Source: an uncultured Muribaculaceae bacterium (GTDB lineage: Bacteria > Bacteroidota > Bacteroidia > Bacteroidales > Muribaculaceae). Taken from it: a stretch of DNA of 64,000 nucleotides. This document shows, in pieces, positions 52,046 through 61,325 of this stretch. The stretch covers positions 1 to 64,000 of the forward strand of contig CAJTPK010000012.1 of the NCBI GenBank assembly GCA_910578075.1, read 5' to 3'. A program made the position numbers and the translations under genes. A model generated the notes under the pieces. The model saw nothing but the letters and a program-made list of their open reading frames with translations, was not told the DNA's origin and searched no databases. How positions within the stretch are numbered: position 1 is the first letter of the stretch; the number at the start of each line of letters is the position of its first letter.

Positions 52046-55000
52046 TTATTCTCTTGTTATACTGTATTGCTCAATTTCTGATGTCAGGCCTGTATTATCT
52101 TTGTCTTTCCATTTAAGCGGAGATATCTTCTCCTGTATGAGCTGGAATGCGACAAACATTGCAGGAACAACCAGAACCTGTAGAATCATACCTACAAGCA
52201 TACCTCCGATGGCTCCTGTTCCAAGTGCGTTGTAACCGTTGGCACCTGCGCCGGTTGCAAACATAAGAGGAAGAAGACCAATGATCATCGCAAGCGATGT
52301 CATGAGAATCGGTCGCAGACGCGCTGTCGCACCCTGGATTGCAGACTGAACCACACTGAGACCGGTGCGTCGTCTTTCAAGCGCGAACTCAACGATAAGG
52401 ATGGCGTTCTTCGCAAGAAGACCGATAAGCATGATGAGTGCGATCTGGAGATAGATGTTGTTGTCAATACCCATCATTCTCGCAAAGATAAATGTGCCCA
52501 TCAGACCGAACGGGACAGAGAGGATAACAGCCCATGGAATGATGTAACTTTCATATTGAGCTGACAAGAGCAGGTAAACGAACAGAAGCACAAGAGCGAA
52601 GATATATGCAGTCTGGCTACTTCCGCCTTTTGCCTCCTCACGGGTCATACCTGAATACTCATAACCGAATCCAACCGGAAGCATCTGTGCACCGACTTCC
52701 TCAATAGCCTTGATAGCGTCACCTGATGAGAAACCGGGGGCCGGCTGTCCGGTAACAGCTATTGATGTAAACATATTGAAGCGGTTGATGATGTCAGGAC
52801 CGTAAACACGTTTTAGGGAAACAAAGTTGTCGATAGGAGCCATGGTAGCGCCATTTCTAACCTTGATCTGTTTGAGAGTCTCGGGTGAAACTCGTGATTC
52901 AGGGTTCGCCTGCATCATTACACGGTAAAGCTTACCGAACTTATTGAAGTTGGACACGTACATACCTCCGTAATATCCTTGCAATGCCGACAAAATCTGG
53001 TTCTGAGTGAGACCTGCTTGTTTGATTTTCGCCACATCAAGTTCTACAAGATACTGTGGGAAAGTAGGATTGAAGGTTGAATATGCCATCTGGATTTCAG
53101 GGCGAGCATTAAGAGCCGCGATGTAACGCTGATATACCTGGAAGAAGTTGTTAAGATCTCCACCGGTCTTATCCTGAAGCTTGATTTCAAAACCACTGGT
53201 GGCTGAATATCCCGGGATCATAGGTGGCGTAAAGAACATTATTCGGCCATCTTTTATCTGAGAACACTTCTGATAGAGCATGCCAAGCACAGCATTTGCA
53301 TTCTCGGTTTTCTCATCACGTTCTTCCCAAGGGCGAAGTTTTATGATGAAAGAACCGTAGGTGTTACCCTGTCCTCCGACGAAGCTGTAACCGGTGATTG
53401 CGTTCCTGGTCTGAATCGCGTGGATGGAACCGCAGATACTGTCTACTTCGTCCATAATGGATTTAGTTTTCTCCATAGCGGTTGCAGGCGGCATATCGAC
53501 TACACCCATGATTGTTCCGGTGTCTTCCTGGGGCACCATGGATGTAGCTGTTGTGCTCATCAACCATACAAGTACTGCAATAGATGCGGCTACAAGACCG
53601 AATCCAGTGATTTTATGACGGATGAACCAAGAGGATGCTGTATTATATACTTTGAGCAGTTTGTTGAATCCTTTGTTGAAGAAATCGATAAATTCTTTGG
53701 AGAACATACCGACAAGAGCAAGGATTCCGACAACAACTGCGATAACACCCTTCAAAATGTTTTCAAAGTCGAACCATCCCATCATGAGGAATGCAATTGC
53801 GGCGACAATGAAAAGCAAGGTGACAAGGGGAGGAAGCTTAAAGCCCATACGTTTCTTGTATGTCTCCTTCACCACTTCTCCGGCCGCTGAATATGCATCT
53901 TTCATACGCTCTTTAAGAGGTTTCTCATGCTCTTTGTTGTGCGGCTTCAGGAAGAGCGCACAAAGTGCAGGTGAAAGAGTAAGCGCGTTGATAGCTGAAA
54001 GTCCGATAGACATGGCCATCGTAAGACCGAACTGACGGTAGAATACACCTGATGTACCACCCATGAATGACACTGGGATGAACACAAGCATCATAACGAG
54101 AGTAATGGAGATCAGAGCTCCAGCAATTTCATTCATGGCATCGATGGCGGCACGCTTTGATGATGAATATCCTTCATCAAGTTTGGCGTGTACCGCCTCG
54201 ACGACGACTATGGCATCGTCGACCACAATGGCGATTGCGAGAACGAGAGCTGAAAGAGTCAATAGGTTCACAGAGAACCCAAAGATATTCATCAGGAAGA
54301 ATGTACCGATCAACGCAACGGGAATCGCGATGATAGGAATCAGTGTAGAGCGGAAGTCCTGAAGGAAGATGAACACAACGAGGAACACAAGAACGAATGC
54401 CTCGATAAGTGTTTTCACAACCTCATGAATTGAAGCGAAAAGGAAGTCATTCACGCTCATGGTGGTTATGATCTTCACACCTTCTGGAGCCTCCTGCTGG
54501 AATTTGTCAAGCTCTTTCTGTATGTCTTCCACAACCTGCGTGGCATTGGAGCCGGCTGACTGGAACACAATGGCGGAACATCCGATGTGGCCGTTTGTTG
54601 TGGAGTGGAAGCCATATGAAAGTCGGCCAAGTTCGATATCAGCCACGTCTTTGAGCCTGAGGATTTCGCCATCGCTGCTTGCCCTAACTATGATATCGCC
54701 GAATTCAGTCTCATCCTGAAGACGACCTTTGTATCTCATCACATACTGGAAGCTTTGATTACCATTCTCACCGAACTGACCGGGAGCAGCCTCGATATTC
54801 TGTTCGGCAAGTGCAGCGGAAACATCAGTCGGCATAAGACCGTACTGAGCCATTACGTCTGGCTTAAGCCATATACGCATACTGTAATCAGCGCCCATCA
54901 CCATGGCATCACCCACACCGGATACACGTTTGATAACCGGGATGATGTTTATTGCCATGTAGTTTTCAATAAACTCTTCGGAATATTTTCCGTCAGCATC

Positions 55001-55432
55001 GTATACATTGAAAACCATGAGCATTGAGCTCTGACGCTTCTGGGTAATGACTCCCACCTGGTTTACCTCGGCAGGGAGAAAACTTGCAGCCTTGGCAACG
55101 CGGTTCTGCACATCGACAGCTGCCATGTCTGGGTCCATTCCGGGTTTGAAATATACCTGGATTGTTGCTGAACCGTTGTTAGCAGCTGAAGAATACATGT
55201 AATCCATGTTCTCAGCACCGTTGATCTGCTCCTCAAGAGGTGCAATCACAGAGTTCAGCACACTCTGGGCATTAGCACCTGTATAGGTGGTGGATACCTG
55301 AATTGTCGGCGGTGCGATATCAGGATATTGTTCAACAGGGAGAGAGGCGAGACCCAATATACCGAAAATCACGATAAATATCGAGATTACGGTGGACAGA
55401 ACGGGTCTGTTTATAAAGGTTGATAAATTCAT
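52046..55432 (-). CDS. RND multidrug efflux permease (AcrB/HAE1) with an extra membrane hairpin
   Basis: The 1128-residue inner-membrane pump begins with NRPVLSTVISIFIVIFGILG and has the proton-relay aspartates in AIAIVVDDAIVVVEAVHAK and the usual two large periplasmic loops. It is about 75-80 residues longer than AcrB. The surplus lies at about residues 495-580, in the cytoplasmic linker between helices 6 and 7, and contains two hydrophobic stretches (LVTLLFIVAAIAFLMMGWF and VIAVVVGILALVGMF). This would add a membrane hairpin. It lies between the adaptor and TolC-type genes. Confidence 0.93.
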   Translation of the reverse strand: MNLSTFINRPVLSTVISIFIVIFGILGLASLPVEQYPDIAPPTIQVSTTYTGANAQSVLNSVIAPLEEQINGAENMDYMYSSAANNGSATIQVYFKPGMDPDMAAVDVQNRVAKAASFLPAEVNQVGVITQKRQSSMLMVFNVYDADGKYSEEFIENYMAINIIPVIKRVSGVGDAMVMGADYSMRIWLKPDVMAQYGLMPTDVSAALAEQNIEAAPGQFGENGNQSFQYVMRYKGRLQDETEFGDIIVRASSDGEILRLKDVADIELGRLSYGFHSTTNGHIGCSAIVFQSAGSNATQVVEDIQKELDKFQQEAPEGVKIITTMSVNDFLFASIHEVVKTLIEAFVLVFLVVFIFLQDFRSTLIPIIAIPVALIGTFFLMNIFGFSVNLLTLSALVLAIAIVVDDAIVVVEAVHAKLDEGYSSSKRAAIDAMNEIAGALISITLVMMLVFIPVSFMGGTSGVFYRQFGLTMAMSIGLSAINALTLSPALCALFLKPHNKEHEKPLKERMKDAYSAAGEVVKETYKKRMGFKLPPLVTLLFIVAAIAFLMMGWFDFENILKGVIAVVVGILALVGMFSKEFIDFFNKGFNKLLKVYNTASSWFIRHKITGFGLVAASIAVLVWLMSTTATSMVPQEDTGTIMGVVDMPPATAMEKTKSIMDEVDSICGSIHAIQTRNAITGYSFVGGQGNTYGSFIIKLRPWEERDEKTENANAVLGMLYQKCSQIKDGRIMFFTPPMIPGYSATSGFEIKLQDKTGGDLNNFFQVYQRYIAALNARPEIQMAYSTFNPTFPQYLVELDVAKIKQAGLTQNQILSALQGYYGGMYVSNFNKFGKLYRVMMQANPESRVSPETLKQIKVRNGATMAPIDNFVSLKRVYGPDIINRFNMFTSIAVTGQPAPGFSSGDAIKAIEEVGAQMLPVGFGYEYSGMTREEAKGGSSQTAYIFALVLLFVYLLLSAQYESYIIPWAVILSVPFGLMGTFIFARMMGIDNNIYLQIALIMLIGLLAKNAILIVEFALERRRTGLSVVQSAIQGATARLRPILMTSLAMIIGLLPLMFATGAGANGYNALGTGAIGGMLVGMILQVLVVPAMFVAFQLIQEKISPLKWKDKDNTGLTSEIEQYSITRE

Positions 55433-55443
55433 CTTGAAATAAT

Positions 55444-56562
55444 TTATTTCTTAGGCTTGATAACCATGTCGTCCTTAACTGTTATACCAACTCCCTCAGT
55501 AACGATTACATCACCAGGTTTTAGTCCACCTGTTACGATGTAATTCTTTCCATCGTTCTCTGTCGCAATCTGAATAGGGGTTGAATGAACTTTGCTTGAA
55601 TCTCCAACTACGTAGCAGAATTTCATATCCTGTATTTCGTATGTGGCATTCTGCGGAATCAGAATCACACCGTTACGTGTTGAAGGAATCATTACCTGCC
55701 CCGTGTTTCCACTGCGAAGCATCCCTTTGGGATTTGGGAAAATAGCTGTAGCGGATGCCGCACCCGTTGAAGGATCAATCACACCTGAGATAGAAATGAT
55801 TTTTCCAGGATACTCATATCTCTCACCATTGGCAAGCTGTAGAGATACCGCCGGCATATTTGCTATAGCCTCTTCGATAGTGCGGCTGCCATTATCGGTC
55901 ATATTAAGAATATCTTTCTCATTCAATGAAAATGCAGCGCGCATGTCACTGCTGTTTGAGAGGATTGTAAGCAGAGTCGAGGGCGATACAAGTGATCCCT
56001 CGCGATAATCGATCTTACCTACAATACCAGCTGCCGGTGCAGTTACGACTGAATATGACAGGTTTTTACGGGCATTTACAAGATTTGCCTGAGCCTGGTT
56101 TAGCTGGGCTTTGGCTGCGTTGAGTGCGTCTGCTGATGTCTGATATGCAGGAGCGCTGATTATATTTTTATCAAGAAGTATCTTATTATTGTTCGCATTA
56201 GTCTGGGCTGTATTTACATTTGCCTGAGCAACTGCAACTGCAGCATTTGCAGCGTCTACTGCTGCTTGCAGACTTACCTGATCAATGGTAAAAAGCACTT
56301 GCCCCTTGCTTACTTTCTGACCTTCCTCAACATTTACTTTTGTAAGAAAACCAGAAATCTGCGGACGGATCTCAACGTCGTTTTCACCGCGAAGGGATGT
56401 CGGATAGCCGGATTCAAGGCTCGAGTCAACTTCACCGATCGTCATGACAGCAAGTTCGGGAGCCGCTCCCTGTTGCTGCTGGTTGTTTCCTTTACACGAA
56501 GGAAGAATCACAGCCACTGTCAACGCCGACAGTGACAATGCATACAATTTTCTAATTTTCAT
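55444..56562 (-). CDS. RND efflux periplasmic adaptor (AcrA/MFP family)
   Basis: From ATG 56562 the protein has 372 residues. It is a lipoprotein (VAVILPSC, Cys about residue 22) with the biotinyl-lipoyl hairpin halves (GFLTKVNVEEGQKVSKGQVL and VVTAPAAGIVGKIDYREGS), an alanine-rich coiled coil between them, and a beta-barrel with VMIPSTRNGVILIP. It bridges the permease and the outer channel. An upstream in-frame start is rejected because it lies in the promoter region and precedes the signal peptide by 38 residues. Confidence 0.93.
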   Translation of the reverse strand: MKIRKLYALSLSALTVAVILPSCKGNNQQQQGAAPELAVMTIGEVDSSLESGYPTSLRGENDVEIRPQISGFLTKVNVEEGQKVSKGQVLFTIDQVSLQAAVDAANAAVAVAQANVNTAQTNANNNKILLDKNIISAPAYQTSADALNAAKAQLNQAQANLVNARKNLSYSVVTAPAAGIVGKIDYREGSLVSPSTLLTILSNSSDMRAAFSLNEKDILNMTDNGSRTIEEAIANMPAVSLQLANGERYEYPGKIISISGVIDPSTGAASATAIFPNPKGMLRSGNTGQVMIPSTRNGVILIPQNATYEIQDMKFCYVVGDSSKVHSTPIQIATENDGKNYIVTGGLKPGDVIVTEGVGITVKDDMVIKPKK

Positions 56563-56664
56563 ATCAATATGGTTTGTTATATTTTGTTTACCTGTACAGT
56601 TTAAAAAACGCAAAATAGCTTGTATTCCCTTTTTTATTAATATAGTTATAAAAGGAATCCACTG

Positions 56665-56672
56665 CAAATTTA
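56665..56672 (-). promoter_or_regulatory. -7 element of the efflux operon
   Basis: TAAATTTG on the minus strand (56672-56665) matches TAnnTTTG; the -33 box is weak. The leader would be about 95 bases, long enough for regulation, but I see no clear regulator site. Confidence 0.5.
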
Positions 56673-56740
56673 ACAATTAAAGTTGTGAAGAAATATTAAA
56701 AAGTTCAAAAATACGCCAATTTGACCAATAATGACCTTTT

Positions 56741-56772
56741 AGGAAAACTAAAATTTGTGATTTAGTTTTCTT
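56741..56772 (-). terminator. Hairpin behind mtnN
   Basis: GAAAACTAAA (56743-56752) pairs perfectly with TTTAGTTTTC (56761-56770). It lies about 70 bases after the mtnN stop. The U-run on the minus strand is weak, so its role is uncertain. Confidence 0.4.
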
Positions 56773-56842
56773 TGCGGCTATAATTTTTGTGCCATGACTT
56801 TCATTAACCGGGCCATGGTTTCCTCTGGAACTTTTCAGTTAA

Positions 56843-57529
56843 CTATAATTCAGATATTATTTCAGAAACGCATCCGAGTGTTTTCTCCGGTGCTTTATCC
56901 CAGAAATCAACGTATTGCGAAACATTTTCTGCAGCCCCGGGGGTATCACTCATAACCCGTATAATGGCAAATGGTACACCGCATGCAGTGCATGTCTGTG
57001 CTATTGAAGCAGATTCCATATCTACGGCGAGCGCATCAGGGAAATTGGATTTTATATCATCTACTTCTTCTTTCAAATGAATAAACTTGTCACCGCTGCA
57101 AATAAGACCGAAGTGAACATTGCTGTCGTTTCCGAATATTTCCTTACCCTTTTCAATTATCGTGCTGCTTGGGATAAGGGTGGAATTGAAACCATCAGCT
57201 GCTCCATATTGAGTGCCGGGTCCGCACCATACATCGTGATATGACACTTTATCCGCGATTAAAACAGAACCTACGCCTAATGAACCGTCAACACCACCTG
57301 CAACGCCGCTGTTGATTATCAGATCAGGGGAAAGCTCGCGTATTACCTCATAAGTCTTCAGCGCGGAGTTCACTTTGCCAATTCCGCATTTACCTGCTAT
57401 AATCGTATTACTTCCGATTGTTCCTATATAAAAAGAATCTTTCCCAATTTTACGTTCTATTTTCTCCGGCATAAGGTTTAGAAGCAGAGAAAGTTCTTTG
57501 TCCATTGCGACAAGTATTGCAATTTTCAT
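56843..57529 (-). CDS. mtnN: 5'-methylthioadenosine/S-adenosylhomocysteine nucleosidase
   Basis: The 228-residue protein has KIAILVAMDKELSLLL, AGKCGIGKVNSAL, INSGVAGGVDGSLGVGSVLI, the substrate-binding AVDMESASIAQTC and IIRVMSDTPG with the catalytic Asp. It cleaves the glycosidic bond of methylthioadenosine and S-adenosylhomocysteine, recycling methionine and adenine. It is divergent from the Sua5-family gene with overlapping promoters. Confidence 0.9.
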   Translation of the reverse strand: MKIAILVAMDKELSLLLNLMPEKIERKIGKDSFYIGTIGSNTIIAGKCGIGKVNSALKTYEVIRELSPDLIINSGVAGGVDGSLGVGSVLIADKVSYHDVWCGPGTQYGAADGFNSTLIPSSTIIEKGKEIFGNDSNVHFGLICSGDKFIHLKEEVDDIKSNFPDALAVDMESASIAQTCTACGVPFAIIRVMSDTPGAAENVSQYVDFWDKAPEKTLGCVSEIISEL

Positions 57530-57552
57530 AATGAAAAAGTACGTTTAAAATG

Positions 57553-57583
57553 TTTAATAGTTATGCAAAATTAACTAAATTTG
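57553..57583 (+). promoter_or_regulatory. Promoter of the Sua5-family gene
   Basis: TTTA at 57553-57556, 19 bases, then TAAATTTG at 57576-57583. It overlaps the opposing mtnN promoter. Confidence 0.55.
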
Positions 57584-57598
57584 TTAACTGATAGCAAT
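57566..57598 (-). promoter_or_regulatory. Promoter of mtnN
   Basis: On the minus strand ATTG (57598-57595), 21 bases, then TAATTTTG (57573-57566), which leaves a leader of about 30 bases. Confidence 0.6.
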
Positions 57599-57689
57599 AT
57601 CATGCAATAAAAGTGAGATGTTTGAAGTGTTACGGTATCATAAATAGTCGACATCGCACATATTATCGGAATATAGAAATTGTGTTATT

Positions 57690-58292
57690 ATGAAGACAAT
57701 AAAAATATGGAATGACAATCCGTCTGAGTCACAGATAAACGAAATATGTGATCTCCTGGAGCGTGGAGGTGTCGTTATAATTCCTACGGATACTTTGTAT
57801 GGGATATGTTGTGATGCGCTGAATCCCAAATCTATAGAGCGCATATGTCGTTTGAAAGGTATTAATCCGGACAAAGCGAATTTATCAGTCATTTGTTCCG
57901 GAATATCGATGGCTGCGGAATATTCACGTATAGGTAACAATGAATTTGGAATAATCAAGGATAACACTCCCGGTCCGTTTACCTATCTCTTGAAATCCTC
58001 TTCGTCTTTACCTAAAGTATTCAAAGGAAGAAAGGTGGTTGGAATCAGAATTCCCGACTGTAATGTGGCGCGACAAATAGCAGAACGGCTCGGGCATCCG
58101 GTGATGACAACGTCTGTGGAATGTGATGATTATGATTATGCAGTAAACGCAGAATTGATAGCCGAGAAGTATGAATCATCCGTGGATATGATGGTTGATG
58201 CCGGTGACGGAGATACAGAGCCTTCGACAATAATTGATCTGACATCTGGGGAGCCTACAATAATAAGAGAGGGTAAGGGGGTGCTCAATTAA
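57690..58292 (+). CDS. Sua5/YciO/YrdC-family threonylcarbamoyl-AMP synthase-like protein
   Basis: The 200-residue protein shows GGVVIIPTDTLYGICCDA, RICRLKGINPDKANLSVIC, FTYLLKSS and GIRIPDCNVARQIAERLG, the YrdC fold signature. TsaC/Sua5 enzymes make threonylcarbamoyl-AMP for the t6A modification of tRNAs. It lacks the extra C-terminal Sua5 domain. The KGINPDK variant of the KxR motif is closer to YciO-type members, so the enzymatic role is likely but not certain. Confidence 0.85.
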   Translation: MKTIKIWNDNPSESQINEICDLLERGGVVIIPTDTLYGICCDALNPKSIERICRLKGINPDKANLSVICSGISMAAEYSRIGNNEFGIIKDNTPGPFTYLLKSSSSLPKVFKGRKVVGIRIPDCNVARQIAERLGHPVMTTSVECDDYDYAVNAELIAEKYESSVDMMVDAGDGDTEPSTIIDLTSGEPTIIREGKGVLN

Positions 58293-58342
58293 CTCCTTTC
58301 TCACTTGTGACGTGATGAGTTGAGATAAATGATTTGAATTAT

Positions 58343-59248
58343 ATGCATCTGGCTAAACAACAATTAAAGAATGCTATGCTCCCTGTCGCAATGGTGGGAG
58401 GCGCGGTTTTTTATAAGTGGATGGGGTATCTGACATTTTTGTCGCCATACCTCATTTTTCTAATGTTATTTATAACTTATTGCAAGCTTGAGATAAAAGA
58501 TTTCAAGCCGCAGAAAGAGCATTTGGCGCTTATTACCGTGCAGATGATACTTGCGGCAATGATATATCTCGCAGTTTCTCCCCTTAATCATACTGTGGGA
58601 GAGGGAATCTTTATTTGTGTTTTCATACCAACTGCCACTGCAGCTCCGGTGATTACTTCTATGCTTGGCGGAAGTATTTCGTTTGTAGCAACATATTCAT
58701 TGCTTTGCAATGCGATCGTTGCAATAATAGGTCCAGTTGTGCTTGCTGCCATAGGTGATAACCCGGATATGACCTTCGTTAAATCCTCTCTTTTGATATG
58801 CTCAAAGGTTTTTCCTCTGATCATAGGGCCGTTGGCATTTGCGATGATCTTACGTTATTGTGTCCCAACTGTACATTCGAAAATTGTAGGTCATCAGAGC
58901 ATTTCGTTTTATCTTTGGGCCGTATCATTATTCATAATAGTTGGCAGTTGCGTAAGTTTTACCATAAATACATGGGATGACAGCCGGATACTTACAGTGA
59001 TAATGCTTGTATTGGGTTCATTGGCAGCATGCCTGTTGCAATTTTTCATAGGGCGTAAGATTGGTGGGAAGTTTAAAGATAAAGTATCGGGGGGCCAAAG
59101 TCTTGGACAAAAGAATACAGTCCTTGCTGTCTGGCTGGCCTTGACATATCTCAATCCTATATCCTCGATCGCTCCGGCAGCATATATTGCGTGGCAGAAT
59201 ATAGTCAACTCATGGCAGCTTGTCAGACATACCTCCCTTACGAGGTGA
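58343..59248 (+). CDS. BASS-family (bile acid:sodium symporter-like) transporter
   Basis: From ATG 58343 the protein has 301 residues and about nine or ten helices. IFICVFIPTATAAPVITSMLGGS resembles the conserved core of the bile-acid:sodium symporter/SBF superfamily, shown here as FIPTATAAPVITSMLGG. The substrate is unknown. TTG 58334 would add three residues. Its last 39 bases overlap the convergent Cys-rich gene. Confidence 0.75.
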   Translation: MHLAKQQLKNAMLPVAMVGGAVFYKWMGYLTFLSPYLIFLMLFITYCKLEIKDFKPQKEHLALITVQMILAAMIYLAVSPLNHTVGEGIFICVFIPTATAAPVITSMLGGSISFVATYSLLCNAIVAIIGPVVLAAIGDNPDMTFVKSSLLICSKVFPLIIGPLAFAMILRYCVPTVHSKIVGHQSISFYLWAVSLFIIVGSCVSFTINTWDDSRILTVIMLVLGSLAACLLQFFIGRKIGGKFKDKVSGGQSLGQKNTVLAVWLALTYLNPISSIAPAAYIAWQNIVNSWQLVRHTSLTR

Positions 59249-59395
59249 TTTGCATTTTTCTGCAAGTGTGCATCCGCTGCAACCACCTTTGCCGCTATCC
59301 TTGCATTTTCTTATAAACTTTATCAAGATCCATGCAAGCGCTCCTATAACAAGGATACCTACCACTGTATATTGGATCAATAAATTCTTATCCAT
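59210..59395 (-). CDS. FeoB-associated Cys-rich membrane protein
   Basis: From ATG 59395 this 61-residue protein has one membrane helix (YTVVGILVIGALAWILI) and a C-terminal GGCSGCTLAEKC motif, the diagnostic pattern of the small proteins often found beside feoB. No feoB is in the window. It overlaps topB by eight bases and the convergent transporter gene by 39 bases. Confidence 0.8.
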   Translation of the reverse strand: MDKNLLIQYTVVGILVIGALAWILIKFIRKCKDSGKGGCSGCTLAEKCKSPRKGGMSDKLP

Positions 59396-61325
59396 CTGTT
59401 TCCTTCTTTTTGTTTGAACGGGATTTTGCGGATGGTTTGGAGTCAGCGCTCTTTGCAGTCTCAACGGGTGCTGTAGCTATCCGGCGGTTGGAGTTGTCTT
59501 TTAACACAGAAATAACAATTTCAGAAATCATTTGTTTCAATTGAGCGATAAACTCGGCCGCACTATATTCTCCACGTTCAATTTGTCTGAGTCGCCCCTC
59601 CCAGATTCCGGTAAGTTTTGCGCTTTTCAGCAATTCTTCTTGAATCACGGATATGAGATCAATGCCGGCAGGTGTCGCCCTCAATGATTTTCTCTCTTTT
59701 CTTATATACCCTCTTTTGTAGAGAATCTCTATAATTGCGGCTCTGGTAGATGGACGCCCGATGCCGTTTGCTTTTAAAGCTTCCCGGAGCTCTTCGTCTT
59801 CTACAGATGCCCCTGCTGTCTCCATTGCCTTCAGTAAGGTACCTTCAGTGTAATATTTAGGAGGCTGGCTGGTCTTTTTTACAAGTTTTGGCACATGAGG
59901 GCCTGATTCCCCTTTTGTGAATGCAGGAAGAACTGCAAGTTCCTCATCTTTATTATCCTCAGCTTTTTCAGCATCCACAGTGGAATATATTCCTTTCCTT
60001 GATTGATACACAAATTTCCACCCTTGATCGGTTATCACTCTGCCGGATGCTTTGAATTTATACTTACCAGCCTCAGCCTTGACCACAGTCTGCTCGAACT
60101 GGCAATCAGGATAGAATACGGAAATAAAACGCAGTGCAATTGTGTCGTATACATTACGTTCATCAACTGATAGGGTTTCAGGTAGTGGCTGTCCTGTAGG
60201 GATAATTGCGTGATGATCCGTAACTTTTGAATTATCGAATACCTTTTTGCTCTTTTTAAGTTTTTCTCCGCGCAGAGGTTGGATTATATCATTAAAGTGA
60301 TGACAGATACCATTGAGGATCCCTTTACATTTAGGATACATGTCATCTGTCAGATATGTGGTGTCTACACGAGGATATGTTGCAAGCTTCTTTTCATAAA
60401 GAGATTGAATAGCTTTAAGAGTCGCATCCGCCCCCATGCCGAATTTCTTATTGCATTCAACTTGCAGGGAGGTGAGGTCGAATAGACGGGGAGGAGCCTC
60501 TTTCCCTTTCTTTTTCTCAATATCAGTCACAACCAATGGATATTGTGCGCAATCCTGCACAATAGTCATGCCATCCTCTTGTTTCTCAAATGGTTTGAGT
60601 GCAGAAGAGAAAAGGGTGTCTCGATATGTGGTTTTAAGTTCCCAAGTGTCTTTGGGAATGAAATTCTCAATTTCCTTCTGCCTGTTGACAACAAGAGCCA
60701 AAGTTGGTGTCTGTACTCTACCGACGGAAAGAATCTGTCTGTCAAGACTATATTTGATTGTATAAAGTCTTGTCGCGTTAATGCCTAAAATCCAGTCTCC
60801 AATAGCTCTGCATAGACCGGCGGTGTACAATGGCTCAAGATCTTTATGACTTCTCAAATGCTCAAATCCCTCTCTTATGGATTCATCTGTAAGTGAACTT
60901 ATCCATAGGCGCTTTATTGGCTTATTGCAGCCTGCTTTCTGCATGACCCACCGTTGGATCAATTCTCCCTCTTGTCCTGCGTCTCCACAGTTGATAACTT
61001 CATCGCACTGCTCAATTAAACTTTTTATTGTGTTGAACTGAGTCTCTATGCTTTGTTGAGGAATTAATTTTATTCCAAATTTAGGTGGTATCATAGGCAA
61101 CGATGACAACGACCATCTTCTCCAGTCGAGAGTATAGTCGGCAGGCTCCTTGAGTGTGCACAGGTGTCCGAATGTCCATGTCACACAGTAACCGTTTCCT
61201 TCATAGTAGCCCTGTCTTTGGGTATTAGCCCCAAGAATTCTGGCAATATCGCGCCCAACGCTTGGTTTCTCAGTTATACAGAGTATCAAAGCTTTATATT
61301 TTTTTTGCCTCGTTCCACAGCGCAT
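59388..61325 (-). CDS. topB: DNA topoisomerase III
   Basis: The 645-residue type IA enzyme has the Toprim start LCITEKPSVGRDIARILGA, with the metal triad later in NCGDAGQEGELIQRW, and the active-site tyrosine in ATYPRVDTTYL. A C-terminal basic tail (KSRSNKKKETDG) replaces zinc domains. Stand-alone TopB of this kind is common in Bacteroidales, both chromosomal and on conjugative elements; here it stands among core genes. The start overlaps mazG by 32 bases; a TTG about ten codons in would be nearer the usual N-terminus. Confidence 0.92.
   Translation of the reverse strand: MRCGTRQKKYKALILCITEKPSVGRDIARILGANTQRQGYYEGNGYCVTWTFGHLCTLKEPADYTLDWRRWSLSSLPMIPPKFGIKLIPQQSIETQFNTIKSLIEQCDEVINCGDAGQEGELIQRWVMQKAGCNKPIKRLWISSLTDESIREGFEHLRSHKDLEPLYTAGLCRAIGDWILGINATRLYTIKYSLDRQILSVGRVQTPTLALVVNRQKEIENFIPKDTWELKTTYRDTLFSSALKPFEKQEDGMTIVQDCAQYPLVVTDIEKKKGKEAPPRLFDLTSLQVECNKKFGMGADATLKAIQSLYEKKLATYPRVDTTYLTDDMYPKCKGILNGICHHFNDIIQPLRGEKLKKSKKVFDNSKVTDHHAIIPTGQPLPETLSVDERNVYDTIALRFISVFYPDCQFEQTVVKAEAGKYKFKASGRVITDQGWKFVYQSRKGIYSTVDAEKAEDNKDEELAVLPAFTKGESGPHVPKLVKKTSQPPKYYTEGTLLKAMETAGASVEDEELREALKANGIGRPSTRAAIIEILYKRGYIRKERKSLRATPAGIDLISVIQEELLKSAKLTGIWEGRLRQIERGEYSAAEFIAQLKQMISEIVISVLKDNSNRRIATAPVETAKSADSKPSAKSRSNKKKETDG

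Noticed and set aside
59388..61325. topB as a marker of a conjugative element
   Set aside because: Neighbours are chromosomal core genes (mazG, nrnA) with normal operon spacing and there are no transfer genes.
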